Origin: Pirellulales bacterium
GTDB taxonomy: Bacteria; Planctomycetota; Planctomycetia; Pirellulales; Thermoguttaceae
Direction: 5' to 3'
Length of the DNA stretch: 64,000 nt
NCBI GenBank assembly: GCA_016931995.1
Contig: JAFGDS010000056.1
Location: 1 to 64,000, forward strand
The notes under the pieces were generated by a model that worked only from the letters and a program-made list of their open reading frames with translations, made no database searches and was not told the origin of the DNA. Of this stretch, positions 15,643 to 24,281 are shown one piece after another; within the stretch, counting starts at the first letter, position 1, and each line of letters opens with the position of its first letter. Position numbers and translations under genes: made by a program.

Positions 15643-17508
15643 CTAGCCGGCCGGCGGGTCCAACAGGCGGTAGAAGACGTCTCGTCGGCGGGGTTGGTAG
15701 CCGGCCTGCTCGATCGCCTGGCGGATCTCCCGCTCGCTTGCCCGAAACGACGTGCCCGCGGCCGCCACGACGTTCTCCTCGATCATCACGCTGCCCAGGT
15801 CGTTGGCCCCGAAACAAAGGGCCAATGGGCCGATCCGCAGACCCTGGGTGACCCAACTGGCCTGCACGTTGGCGAAGTTGTCCAGATAGAGACGGCTCAC
15901 GGCCAGCGTGCGGAGGTAGTCGAACGACCCGGCCTTGCCGAGGTGAGTCAGGCCGGTATGATCCGGTTGAAACGTCCAACCGATAAAGGCGGTAAACCCG
16001 CCGGTCTCGTCCTGCAACTGCCGCAATCGCTCGAGGTGCTCGATCCGTTCGGCGGGCGTTTCAACGTGGCCGAACATCATCGTGGCCGAGCCGCGTCCGC
16101 CCAGAGCGTGCCACTGCCGGCACACGTCGAGCCACCCTTGGGCCGAGACCTTTCCGGGGCTCAACTCGCCTCGAACGCGATCCACGAGGATCTCCGCGCC
16201 CCCGCCGGGCAGGCTGCCAAGGCCCGCCGCGCGAAGCCGCTCGAGCGCCTCGCGAACCGAGATGCCGGAAACCCGCGCTATGTGGTGGATCTCCGGCGGG
16301 CTGAACCCGTGGACGTTGATCGTCGGAAACTCCCGACGGATGTCCCCCACGAGCCGCTCGTACCAGTCAATTCTCAGGTCCGGGTGCAATCCGCCCTGCA
16401 GTAGAATCTGATCGCCGCCCAGCGCGATTGTCTCGCGGATTTTTTCAAAGAGCTGCTTCTGGGACAGAACGTACGCCTTTGGATCGTCTGTCGAGCCGCA
16501 CGAGAACGCGCAAAACCGGCATCCGCTCGTGCAGACGTTCGTGTAGTTGACGTTGCGATCGACGTTGTACGTGCGGTACGGCTCCGGATGAAGCTGCCGG
16601 CAAAGCGCGTCCGCCGCCCGGGCCAATGTCGGCAACTCCGTACACTCCATGAGCCGCAAGCCCTGCTCGGGCGAGAGCCGGCCGCCGGCCAGCACGCCGT
16701 CCAAGAGCGCGTCGAGCGACAAATCGACCGGCGCGGGCACGACCGGCGGCGTCTCGGGCACCAAGCCCATATGGAGGGCCAACCGACGAAACCGCTCCAG
16801 ACCCCGGCGTTCCCGCGGCCCCAAGCGAAACGCCAAATGCTCGCGGAAATACGCCCGGCAAGCCGCCTCGTCAATGCTCGCCGTGGGGGCCTCTTGCCGG
16901 GCGAGTTCGTCCAGATGGTCCATCGCCTCGTCGCGAACACCGTTGAATAATGCCGCGAGCGGCTCCGGGGCCACGTCCCGCCGCGCGATCCACGCGGCAA
17001 AGACGAACGGCAAGCCCGTCCACTCCTTCCACTTCTCGCCCAGATCCCAGATCTCGACGAACGACTCCTCCGGTGGGCGGAGGCCGGGGTCGCCGATCAG
17101 GAGCACCGCGTCCGCGTCCACGGCGCCAGGCGAACCGTCGATCGGAAGCGGCCGATACTCCGGCGCGAGCCCGAGCCGCCGGGCCAGCAGGATCCGCGTC
17201 AACGCGGCGCTGGTGCGCGAAGCCTCGTGCAACGCGACCGAGCGGATCTTCGAGGGCTCAACCCGAAAGAAAAGCTTCACGCTCTGGACCGGTCCGTCGC
17301 AGGCGATGCACGCGTCGGAGACGATCTGGTAGCCGTCCCCGCGAAAGAGTTCCACGGCGGGCACCAACGCCGCGTCGAGCCGCCCGGTGGCCAGGCCGTC
17401 GGCCAGACGGCTGGGCACGTCCATGGTGATCTCCGCGTCCGGGGCCCCGCGGCGCAAGCCCGCCACCAGCGGCCGGGAGTTCAGATAGGACACGGCCCCG
17501 ATCCGCAT
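15643..17508 (-). CDS. mqnA/mqnC: Fused menaquinone enzymes: chorismate dehydratase (MqnA) + cyclic dehypoxanthinyl futalosine synthase (MqnC)
   Basis: A 621-residue chain of two enzymes from the futalosine route to menaquinone. Residues 1 to about 260 match MqnA (MRIGAVSYLNSRPLV, DAALVPAVELF, FAAWIAR), which converts chorismate to 3-enolpyruvylbenzoate. Residues about 270-621 match MqnC, a radical SAM enzyme that cyclises dehypoxanthine futalosine. It has the CxxxCxxC cluster motif CTSGCRFCAF after NVNYTNV, and the late motif TGGFTAFIGWTFQPDHT that sets MqnC apart from MqnE. The two steps are not consecutive in the pathway. The ATG at 17508 was chosen because MqnA proteins begin MRIGAVSYLN; an ATG at 17544 is possible. 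MqnB, MqnD and MqnE are not in the window. Confidence 0.9.
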   Translation of the reverse strand: MRIGAVSYLNSRPLVAGLRRGAPDAEITMDVPSRLADGLATGRLDAALVPAVELFRGDGYQIVSDACIACDGPVQSVKLFFRVEPSKIRSVALHEASRTSAALTRILLARRLGLAPEYRPLPIDGSPGAVDADAVLLIGDPGLRPPEESFVEIWDLGEKWKEWTGLPFVFAAWIARRDVAPEPLAALFNGVRDEAMDHLDELARQEAPTASIDEAACRAYFREHLAFRLGPRERRGLERFRRLALHMGLVPETPPVVPAPVDLSLDALLDGVLAGGRLSPEQGLRLMECTELPTLARAADALCRQLHPEPYRTYNVDRNVNYTNVCTSGCRFCAFSCGSTDDPKAYVLSQKQLFEKIRETIALGGDQILLQGGLHPDLRIDWYERLVGDIRREFPTINVHGFSPPEIHHIARVSGISVREALERLRAAGLGSLPGGGAEILVDRVRGELSPGKVSAQGWLDVCRQWHALGGRGSATMMFGHVETPAERIEHLERLRQLQDETGGFTAFIGWTFQPDHTGLTHLGKAGSFDYLRTLAVSRLYLDNFANVQASWVTQGLRIGPLALCFGANDLGSVMIEENVVAAAGTSFRASEREIRQAIEQAGYQPRRRDVFYRLLDPPAG

Positions 17509-17544
17509 GAGCCGCGGCCCGACGTCTTCCTTCGCGCTCGCCAC

Positions 17545-17902
<358 letters not shown>

Positions 17903-19396
17903 ATGCCTGACACCCACGATCCCGACTTCCTTTCGCGACTTGCGCGGGGCGAGGCGCCGGCCGGCGGCGCCGATCCCTGGGCGTCCATGGTCGCCACCGA
18001 GCCCGAGCACGCGGTCGAGGATGACCCGAAGCTCGCCGCCATGATCGACCGGATCAAGCGGCTCGGGACGGCCGACGAGGAGAAACCGTCGCCCGCCGCG
18101 GTCGCCGACGCCGTGGAGGATGCCGATCGGTTGAAAAACAGCTTCGTTCCGGTCGAGCCGGGCTCGTTTCGCGAGGCCGATCTGACCGACACCGAAGTCG
18201 AATCGCTGGCGTTGAAGTTCCTTCTGGCCCGGGGCGACGTGGCCGGACGCGACGTCGCCGAGCAGGTGAAGATGCCTTTCGTGCTGATCGACGAGCTGCT
18301 GCGGCGGATGAAGACCGACCAGTTGGTCGTCCACCGCGGCTCGGCGCCGATGAACGATTACGTCTACCAGTTGACCGAGATGGGTCGCGAGCGGGCGCGG
18401 CGTTACGCGAGTCATTGCACCTACTTCGGCTCCGCCCCCGTGGCCCTGGCCGACTACATTAAAAGCGTCCACGCCCAGTCGCTGCACAACCAACACCCCA
18501 CGTCCGAAGACCTCGAGCGGGCGTTCACCGACCTCGTCTTGAGCAAGAAGATGCTCGACCGGCTCGGGCCCGCCATCAATTCCGGCCGAGGGCTGTTTCT
18601 TTACGGATCGCCGGGCAACGGCAAAACGAGCATCGCCGAGCGGGCGACCATGGCCTTCGGCAAGTACATCTGGATCCCCCGCGCCATCGCCGTGGACGGC
18701 GAAATCATCCGCCTGTACGACCCCATCAACCACGAAACCGCGCCGGTCGAGGAATCCACCGGCCTGTTGGACCAGCGCAAGATCGACCGGCGGTGGATCC
18801 GCATCCGCCGGCCCACCATCGTCGCCGGCGGCGAGCTCACCATGTCGGCCCTCGAGGTGACGATCAACACCTCGACGGGCATCAGCGAGGCGCCGCTGCA
18901 AATGAAGAGCAACTGCGGGATCCTCGTGATCGACGACTTCGGACGGCAACGGATGAGCATCGACGAGCTTCTCAACCGCTGGATCGTGCCGCTGGAAAAG
19001 CGGTTCGACTTCCTTAATCTCCCCAACGGCAAGAAGATCAGCGTGCCGTTCGACCAGCTCATCATCTTCTCGACGAACCTGGAGCCGCGCGACCTGGTCG
19101 ACGAGGCCTTCCTGCGGCGAATCCCTTACAAGATCGAGGCGATCGACCCGACGGAGGAGGAGTTTCGCCACCTGTTCGAGGTGCTCGCGCCGAAGTTCGG
19201 CTTCCAGTACGATCCGGCTCCGATCGACCATCTCGTCGAAACGCACTACCGGGCCGCCGACCGGCCGCTGCGATTCTGCCAGCCGCGCGACCTGCTCATG
19301 CAGATCCGCAACTACTGCATCTACTACAACTATCCCCTCGAACTCACAAACGAGTATTTCGACAAGGCGGTCGAGAACTACTTCGCGGTGATGTGA
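17903..19396 (+). CDS. AAA+ ATPase with N-terminal winged-helix domain, function unknown
   Basis: A 497-residue cytosolic protein. After an acidic, low-complexity N terminus, residues about 100-165 look like a winged helix (LARGDVAGRDVAEQVKMPF then MKTDQLVVHRG). The AAA+ core follows with Walker A GSPGNGKTS (about residue 235), Walker B CGILVIDDFG, a sensor-1-like IIFSTNLEP and an Arg-finger candidate in FLRRIPYKI. It resembles ATPases frequent in planctomycetes and annotated only as AAA family. No partner lies in the operon. The ATG at 17903 (MPDTHDPDF) is where recognisable protein starts; an ATG at 17807 with a GTAGGG upstream is the alternative. Confidence 0.8.
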   Translation: MPDTHDPDFLSRLARGEAPAGGADPWASMVATEPEHAVEDDPKLAAMIDRIKRLGTADEEKPSPAAVADAVEDADRLKNSFVPVEPGSFREADLTDTEVESLALKFLLARGDVAGRDVAEQVKMPFVLIDELLRRMKTDQLVVHRGSAPMNDYVYQLTEMGRERARRYASHCTYFGSAPVALADYIKSVHAQSLHNQHPTSEDLERAFTDLVLSKKMLDRLGPAINSGRGLFLYGSPGNGKTSIAERATMAFGKYIWIPRAIAVDGEIIRLYDPINHETAPVEESTGLLDQRKIDRRWIRIRRPTIVAGGELTMSALEVTINTSTGISEAPLQMKSNCGILVIDDFGRQRMSIDELLNRWIVPLEKRFDFLNLPNGKKISVPFDQLIIFSTNLEPRDLVDEAFLRRIPYKIEAIDPTEEEFRHLFEVLAPKFGFQYDPAPIDHLVETHYRAADRPLRFCQPRDLLMQIRNYCIYYNYPLELTNEYFDKAVENYFAVM

Positions 19397-19444
19397 CGTC
19401 GCGGGGCGCCTCTGCGGTCTTGGCAAGCACTGCAGCGATCCCGT

Positions 19445-19512
19445 GTGTGCCACTGGCTTTGCCAGTGCCCTGCCACACCGGGGATTCCGCACTGGCCGAG
19501 CCAGTGGTACAC
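19445..19512. repeat. Family A REPIN-like doublet
   Basis: Arms 19445-19467 and 19490-19512 (23 nt each) around a 22-nt spacer, between the convergent AAA+ ATPase and GH172-like genes. The spacer (CACACCGGGGATTC core) resembles that of the copies at 22003 and 22132, showing that the whole 68-nt unit is copied. Confidence 0.9.
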
Positions 19513-19565
19513 GCGCCACTTCGCAGCTCAAGCGTTTCCTCGCAAGCGTGGACATGGCGTCCTCG

Positions 19566-21905
19566 CTACTCCACCGCCTCCAGCACCACCGCATCCAATC
19601 CCGCGCAAAAGCGGTGCATCGTCGGATCGGCGTCGAGCGCTTCCGCCTGGAGCGTGTGCGGGCCGTCGCCCAGGGTGATCTCGCCGGCGTCGACGACCGT
19701 GCGGACGATCTCGGGCGAGTGGCCCGGCGCCGGTTCGCCCAGCCGTTTGCCGTCGATCGACCACTGCACGTCGGCGTAATCCCAGGACTTCAACAGGTGG
19801 AGCGTGACGCGGTATCGGCCCGGCTTGACCGACTCCGGCAGGGCCAGCGCCATCGTGCCGCCCCTGCGCGCGAAGTCGATAAACAGCACGGTCCCGCCGG
19901 ACGTGGGCGGGATCGACCGCGTCCACACGACCTGCGGATGCGCCGAGGCTCCTTCGCTACCCCCGATCACCCGTAACGCCTCGCCTTCGATGGCCCCGGG
20001 TATCCGCAGGTCGTCGGCCGTCCAGCTCGTGATCCAATGGCTCGGATCGGTGCTGTCGCCCCGCATGGAATACAGGTCGAACGACTCTGGCCGATACCTG
20101 CCCGGGCAAGCGTATTGGTACGGCTGACGCCACGGATCGACCGGGATCCGCGTCGCGTCGAAAAACGGCTTGCCGTTCTGGCCCCGGGTCGTCAACAGAT
20201 CGTCCAGCCGCGCGGGATACGCGCCGCGCTCGCGGTGGAACGCCGCGACGGCCGCGGCCAGCGCGTCCACCGTCCTTCGGGCCGTGGCATCCCGCTCGGC
20301 CACGATCGCCCGCTCCTTGACCAGATACTTCTTGAGCCACTGGTCCATGTGATCCCACGGGAGCTTCCGCAACGAAATGAAATTGAGGCCCAGGTTGTAC
20401 CCGCGGCGGCCGAACTCGCCGGTCGTCGAGAGCGGATTGGAGCCGATGCACGTAAACCGCATCCGGTATTTGCCCGGCACGAGCCGAACGATGCCCAGCT
20501 TTTTCTCCGTGCGCGTGCCGAATTCGATATTCTCCGGGGAGTGTTCCTTGAGCGCGAGCGACGTATCGAAGAGATCCAGCTCGGGATCGAGCACTATCTC
20601 CACGCCCGGGCCCAGCAGCGTCACCTTCCAGATTCCGCAGTTACGAAAGAGGATCGGAAAAGCGGAGAGGGAGTACTGACCTTCGTCTTTGATCGTGAAC
20701 GGTAGATCCACCCACGCGCTGACCTTGTCGTTGCGCAAGCCCATGTACCACAGGCCGTGCATGACCCGCTCGGCGTGGCCGTCGCGTTTCATGTCGTCGG
20801 AGCACGGGAGCCTTTCCGTCCTTTCCCGGGTGGAGACGATGATCTCCGGATTCAGGCGGTCCTGGACGGGTGGGAACGCGCAAAACGGCTCGGCCACGCC
20901 CTTCTGATACCAGATGGCCACGCTCGAGAGGAAGTCGGGCCGATACTTGAACGGCATTTCGATGTCCTTGCCGGTGGCCGGATCGGTCACCGTGATGAAG
21001 CTCCGCCGCTCGTACTCGACGCGTAGCGACTTGTGGAACGTCACCGGCGCCTGCAGGTGCCAGCGATACGCCGTGAAGCGGCAGTCCACGCCGTTGGGCT
21101 CCTTGATCGTCACGCCGGCGTTGGCGTTGGTGAACACGCGGGTGTTCCAGGCGTCGGTGAGCCAGTCTTCCGTGCCGGTGCCGACCAGGGAAGGCTGCTC
21201 CTCGCCGTCGATGAAGTACAGATCGTCCGCCTCGCCCGCCCAATGGGCCAAAGCGCTTTGCGATGAGAAAACCGTCCCCACGTATTGCCCCTGGCCCTGG
21301 CCCTCGAAGATCACGTAAGGCTCAAAGGGCATTCTCGGGCATTCCTGCTTGTAGCGGGCGTGGAAGTACAATGTCGAATCCGGCAGCGCGTCGAACTTCA
21401 TCCAGTCGATCTGGCAATACACGCCCGCCAGGGCCTTGCCCTCGTTGGTTAGCTCGACCCGGGCCGACCGCCGAAACGGCATGTGCCAATAGCTGTTCAG
21501 CGCGCGCCCGTACGAAGTCACCTCCAACGGCACGGTGCTGACGTTCGCCCTCATGCCGTTTCCCGCCGCGAAGAAATCACCCAGGGGCGTCTCGACCGAG
21601 GGCACGTCCGAGTCGTCCCAGTAGATCCGCAGGACAATCGACCGCGTCCACCGAAACTCGCCGCTGACGGTGAACCAGATGTGGCGGATCTCGCCGGGTC
21701 CCTCCAACCGCGCGAACGTCTTCCGTTGGCCGGGGCTGAGGAAATACGCGTCGTTGTTCGACTCGGGGTCGAATACCCCGGTCGAAAACCGCATCGCCCG
21801 GCCGGGCTGCTGCCGCGTCACCTCGTCCAGCACGTCCGCCGCGGAAAAGGCGAAAAACACTCCCAACCACGCGACCATCGCCGCCGCCTGTCCGCCGATG
21901 CCCAT
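19566..21905 (-). CDS. Secreted DUF2961 (GH172-like) protein with embedded GspG-type domain
   Basis: A 779-residue protein with a signal peptide (VAWLGVFFAFSAAD). Residues about 30-370 form a DUF2961 fold, now glycoside hydrolase family GH172 (fructofuranosidases and arabinofuranosidases), with the conserved GTGTEDWLTDAWN and RWHLQAPVTFHKSLRVE segments; the Glu of GTGTED is the likely catalytic residue. Residues about 540-630 are unexpected: FHRERGAYPARLDDLLTTRG followed by IPVDPWRQPYQYACPGRY matches the T2SSG domain of major pseudopilins, without a prepilin leader. The C terminus is a beta-sandwich, perhaps carbohydrate binding. It lies convergent to the AAA+ ATPase gene. The natural glycan is unknown. 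Confidence 0.82.
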   Translation of the reverse strand: MGIGGQAAAMVAWLGVFFAFSAADVLDEVTRQQPGRAMRFSTGVFDPESNNDAYFLSPGQRKTFARLEGPGEIRHIWFTVSGEFRWTRSIVLRIYWDDSDVPSVETPLGDFFAAGNGMRANVSTVPLEVTSYGRALNSYWHMPFRRSARVELTNEGKALAGVYCQIDWMKFDALPDSTLYFHARYKQECPRMPFEPYVIFEGQGQGQYVGTVFSSQSALAHWAGEADDLYFIDGEEQPSLVGTGTEDWLTDAWNTRVFTNANAGVTIKEPNGVDCRFTAYRWHLQAPVTFHKSLRVEYERRSFITVTDPATGKDIEMPFKYRPDFLSSVAIWYQKGVAEPFCAFPPVQDRLNPEIIVSTRERTERLPCSDDMKRDGHAERVMHGLWYMGLRNDKVSAWVDLPFTIKDEGQYSLSAFPILFRNCGIWKVTLLGPGVEIVLDPELDLFDTSLALKEHSPENIEFGTRTEKKLGIVRLVPGKYRMRFTCIGSNPLSTTGEFGRRGYNLGLNFISLRKLPWDHMDQWLKKYLVKERAIVAERDATARRTVDALAAAVAAFHRERGAYPARLDDLLTTRGQNGKPFFDATRIPVDPWRQPYQYACPGRYRPESFDLYSMRGDSTDPSHWITSWTADDLRIPGAIEGEALRVIGGSEGASAHPQVVWTRSIPPTSGGTVLFIDFARRGGTMALALPESVKPGRYRVTLHLLKSWDYADVQWSIDGKRLGEPAPGHSPEIVRTVVDAGEITLGDGPHTLQAEALDADPTMHRFCAGLDAVVLEAVE

Positions 21906-22002
21906 CGTTGCGCCTCCGAATTGAACCCTGGGAAGCTACCTCCCATGGGCCATTGTGACTTGCGGTTGTGCCCCCGTCAACGTTGTGTGGGAACCATTCG
22001 CT

Positions 22003-22070
22003 GCGTGCCACTGGCTTTGCCAGTGTTTTGACACACCGAGAATTCAACACGTGCGGAGCCGGTGACACAT
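22003..22070. repeat. Family A element, copy 1 of an inverted pair
   Basis: 23-nt arms with a 22-nt spacer reading TTTTGACACACCGAGAATTC. The right arm is partly degenerate (GCGGAGCCGGTGACACA). Confidence 0.88.
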
Positions 22071-22131
22071 GATGTGCATTGGCGCGATCATTCCCCAGCG
22101 ATACACTCACGATTGGGGCTGATGTCACGGC

Positions 22132-22199
22132 GACCGCCACTGGCTTCGCCAGTGCTCGATTCTTGGTGTGTCAAAACACTGGCAAAGCCAGTGACACAC
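22132..22199. repeat. Family A element, copy 2, opposite orientation
   Basis: The spacer read on the minus strand is TTTTGACACACCAAGAATCG, almost the same as copy 1. The two 68-nt units are therefore inserted in opposite directions 61 nt apart. Confidence 0.9.
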
Positions 22200-22239
22200 G
22201 CGCCGCCAACCTTCAAGAAGCCAAAGGAATCTCCTCATC

Positions 22240-23196
22240 ATGAACATCGTTGTCCTCGACGGCTTTGCGTCCAACCCCGGCGATCTGAGTTGGGCCCAAC
22301 TGGAATCGCTCGGGCCATGCACGGTCTTCGACCGGACGCCGGTCGAAGAGGTTGTTCCGCGCGCCGCCGGGGTCGGTATCATCCTGGTCAACAAAGTGGC
22401 GATCGACCGGCCGGTGATCGAGGCCCTGCCTGAGCTGCGCTACGTGGGCGTTCTGGCCACGGGCTATGACATCGTCGACTGCGAAGCCGCGCGCGAGCGG
22501 GGAATCGTCGTCACGAACGTGCCCAGCTACGGCACCGACTCCGTGGTGCAGATGACGCTCGCGCATTTGCTGAACCTGACGCTTCACGTCGGCGAGCACG
22601 CCCAAGCGGTCGCCCAAGGGCGCTGGGCCGCGTCGCCGGACTTCTGTTTCTGGGACTTCCCGCTCGTGGAGCTAAGCGGCCTGACGATGGGGATCGTCGG
22701 GTTCGGACGGATCGGCCGGGCAGTGGCCCGGGTGGCGCGGGCGTTGGGAATGAAGGTCCTGGCCTGCGATCTCGCCAAGCCGACCGACCCGCCCGAGGGC
22801 GTCGAGATCGTGGAACTGGACGATCTCTTCCGGCGAAGCGACGTGGTGAGCCTGCACTGCCCGCTGTCGCCCCAGACGCGCCATTTGGTCGATACCCGGC
22901 GACTGGCCCTGATGAAGCCCTCGGCCATGCTCGTCAACACGAGCCGCGGGCCGGTGGTGGACGAGCGGGCCCTGGCCGAGGCGCTCTCCGCGGGCCGGCT
23001 GGCCGGGGCGGGCCTGGACGTGCTGGCCGACGAGCCGCCGCCGCGAGACCACCCGCTGGTTGGCCTGGCGAACTGCTACGTCACGCCCCACGTCGCTTGG
23101 GCCACCCGTGCCGCACGCGACCGCCTGATGACCATCGCCGTCGACAACGTCCGCGCGTTCCTCGCCGGCGCGCCCCGCAATGTGGTCAATCCCTGA
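22240..23196 (+). CDS. D-2-hydroxyacid dehydrogenase (glycerate dehydrogenase-like)
   Basis: A 318-residue NAD(H)-dependent oxidoreductase. The catalytic domain surrounds a Rossmann domain (about 100-290) with the nucleotide motif GFGRIGRAVARVA. The catalytic Arg is in NTSRGPVVDE, the Glu in VLADEPPPRDHPL and the His in TPHVAWAT, all in the expected order. NFPxYGT-like NVPSYGTDSVVQ and the overall sequence are closest to hydroxypyruvate/glycerate dehydrogenases, so interconversion of hydroxypyruvate and glycerate is the best guess; other 2-keto acids are possible. It stands alone, flanked on both sides by repeats. Confidence 0.88.
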   Translation: MNIVVLDGFASNPGDLSWAQLESLGPCTVFDRTPVEEVVPRAAGVGIILVNKVAIDRPVIEALPELRYVGVLATGYDIVDCEAARERGIVVTNVPSYGTDSVVQMTLAHLLNLTLHVGEHAQAVAQGRWAASPDFCFWDFPLVELSGLTMGIVGFGRIGRAVARVARALGMKVLACDLAKPTDPPEGVEIVELDDLFRRSDVVSLHCPLSPQTRHLVDTRRLALMKPSAMLVNTSRGPVVDERALAEALSAGRLAGAGLDVLADEPPPRDHPLVGLANCYVTPHVAWATRAARDRLMTIAVDNVRAFLAGAPRNVVNP

Positions 23197-23699
23197 GTCT
23201 CGCCTCGCCCGCTTGCGGAGGTCTTCGGAGTGTGGCGACTCGTCGCCGCTTTCGTCGGGCGCTGGACCAGATCCTTACGCTTCGCACAGGATGACGCGCG
23301 TGTGCCACTGGTTTCCCTCGCGCCATTGGGTTTGCCAGTGCGGCGTTGCAGGGCACTGGCGAAGCCATTGGCACTCCGCGGATAGCCGTCTAGAGTGGAG
23401 CCGCTACATCTCAAAGAGGGGTTTTGCCGGCCACGCCCCCCACGTTGCACGTTTGGCGGGGAAGAGGTAGACTTCAAGGATTCCCCGTCCCACCGGCTTG
23501 GCGACCGGAGGTTCTTGCGCCGTCGCGATTTGTTTAGGAACAGAGAAGCTCCCGCGGCGGCACTCCCCCCGTTTGAGAAATCGTGTGTTCCGGCGGCAGG
23601 CGTCTTTGGCCACCCCGGCGCGCGAGCCATCAGGCGGCGTCCCGGAACCGTTTTTGGGCTCCCGATCACGATTGCATTGTCGCAAAACAAGTAGAAGCC
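23197..23699. other. 500-bp leader of hydrogenase set 1
   Basis: No credible gene: the short frames here lack family features. A degenerate family A doublet lies at 23299-23372. The remainder leads into hydC and should carry the operon promoter. A weak dyad TTGTCGCAAAACAA (23677-23690) lies just before the start codon. No clear sigma-70 or sigma-54 promoter was found. Confidence 0.5.
23299..23372. repeat. Family A doublet, degenerate
   Basis: GTGTGCCACTGG at the left, TTTGCCAGTG in the middle and CACTGGCGAAGCCATTGGCAC at the right. The left arm has an extra internal block of about 18 nt. Confidence 0.75.
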
Positions 23700-24281
23700 A
23701 TGTCGAATGAACCATCCACCAGCCCGGGCGACGATCCCGCGACCGCCACGGCGGCGCCGGCGTGCCCCTGCGGCCAAGCGCGTTCCGAGGAGGAGCTGCT
23801 GGCGCGGCTCGACGAGGTGCTCGCGGAATACGTCCACGTGCCCGGCGCGCTGATCCCCGTGCTGCAGATCACCCAGGCGATGTTCGGTTATCTGCCCGAG
23901 ACCGCGCTGCGCAAGATCAGCAAGGCCCTTGACAAGCCCTATAGCGAAGTGGCCGGCGTCGTGGGGTTCTATTCGTTTTTCACGACGGTGCCGCGCGGCA
24001 AGCATTTGGTGCGGGTGTGCCTGGGCACGGCCTGCTACGTTCGGGGAGGAAAGGAAGTCCTCGCCGCGCTGAAGCACGCGCTGGGTATCGAGGTGGGCGA
24101 AACCACCGGCGACCGGATGTTTTCGCTCGACGTGGGGCGGTGTTTCGGGGCGTGCGGGCTGGCGCCGGTCATCATGATCGACGACGACGTGCATCAGCGG
24201 GTGCGCCCGGCCAAACTTGCCCGCATCCTGGACGGCTACCGCCGCGACGAAGCCCGGCACGACAACGGAGAAGACGCATGA
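23700..24281 (+). CDS. hydC: Trimeric [FeFe]-hydrogenase gamma subunit, NuoE-like (set 1)
   Basis: A 193-residue NuoE/HndA/HydC-family protein. A helical N-terminal domain (about 25-95, with LPETALRKISKALDKPYSEVAGVVGFYSFF) precedes a thioredoxin-like [2Fe-2S] domain whose ligands lie in CLGTACYVRGG and CFGACGLAP. It passes electrons with the NuoF-like HydB. The first 20 residues carry an extra CPC. The ATG at 23700 is the first in frame with the conserved protein; the stop overlaps the hydB start (ATGA), so this is the first gene of a coupled operon. Confidence 0.93.
   Translation: MSNEPSTSPGDDPATATAAPACPCGQARSEEELLARLDEVLAEYVHVPGALIPVLQITQAMFGYLPETALRKISKALDKPYSEVAGVVGFYSFFTTVPRGKHLVRVCLGTACYVRGGKEVLAALKHALGIEVGETTGDRMFSLDVGRCFGACGLAPVIMIDDDVHQRVRPAKLARILDGYRRDEARHDNGEDA

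Larger units (their letters stand above)
21906..22239. other. Intergenic region holding two inverted copies of the family A element
   Basis: About 330 bp between divergent genes. Apart from the two 68-nt elements (22003-22070 and 22132-22199) I see no gene. The promoters for the flanking genes must lie here, but none is clear. Confidence 0.6.

Noticed and set aside
23677-23690. TTGTCGCAAAACAA dyad before hydC as a Rex-type redox operator
   Set aside because: The half-sites are 8 nt apart, not the longer spacing of Rex sites, and the match is short; it is likely by chance.
23395-23694. Short frames upstream of hydC
   Set aside because: No domain, no ribosome binding site and no hydrophobic or conserved pattern; they lie in a repeat-bearing leader.
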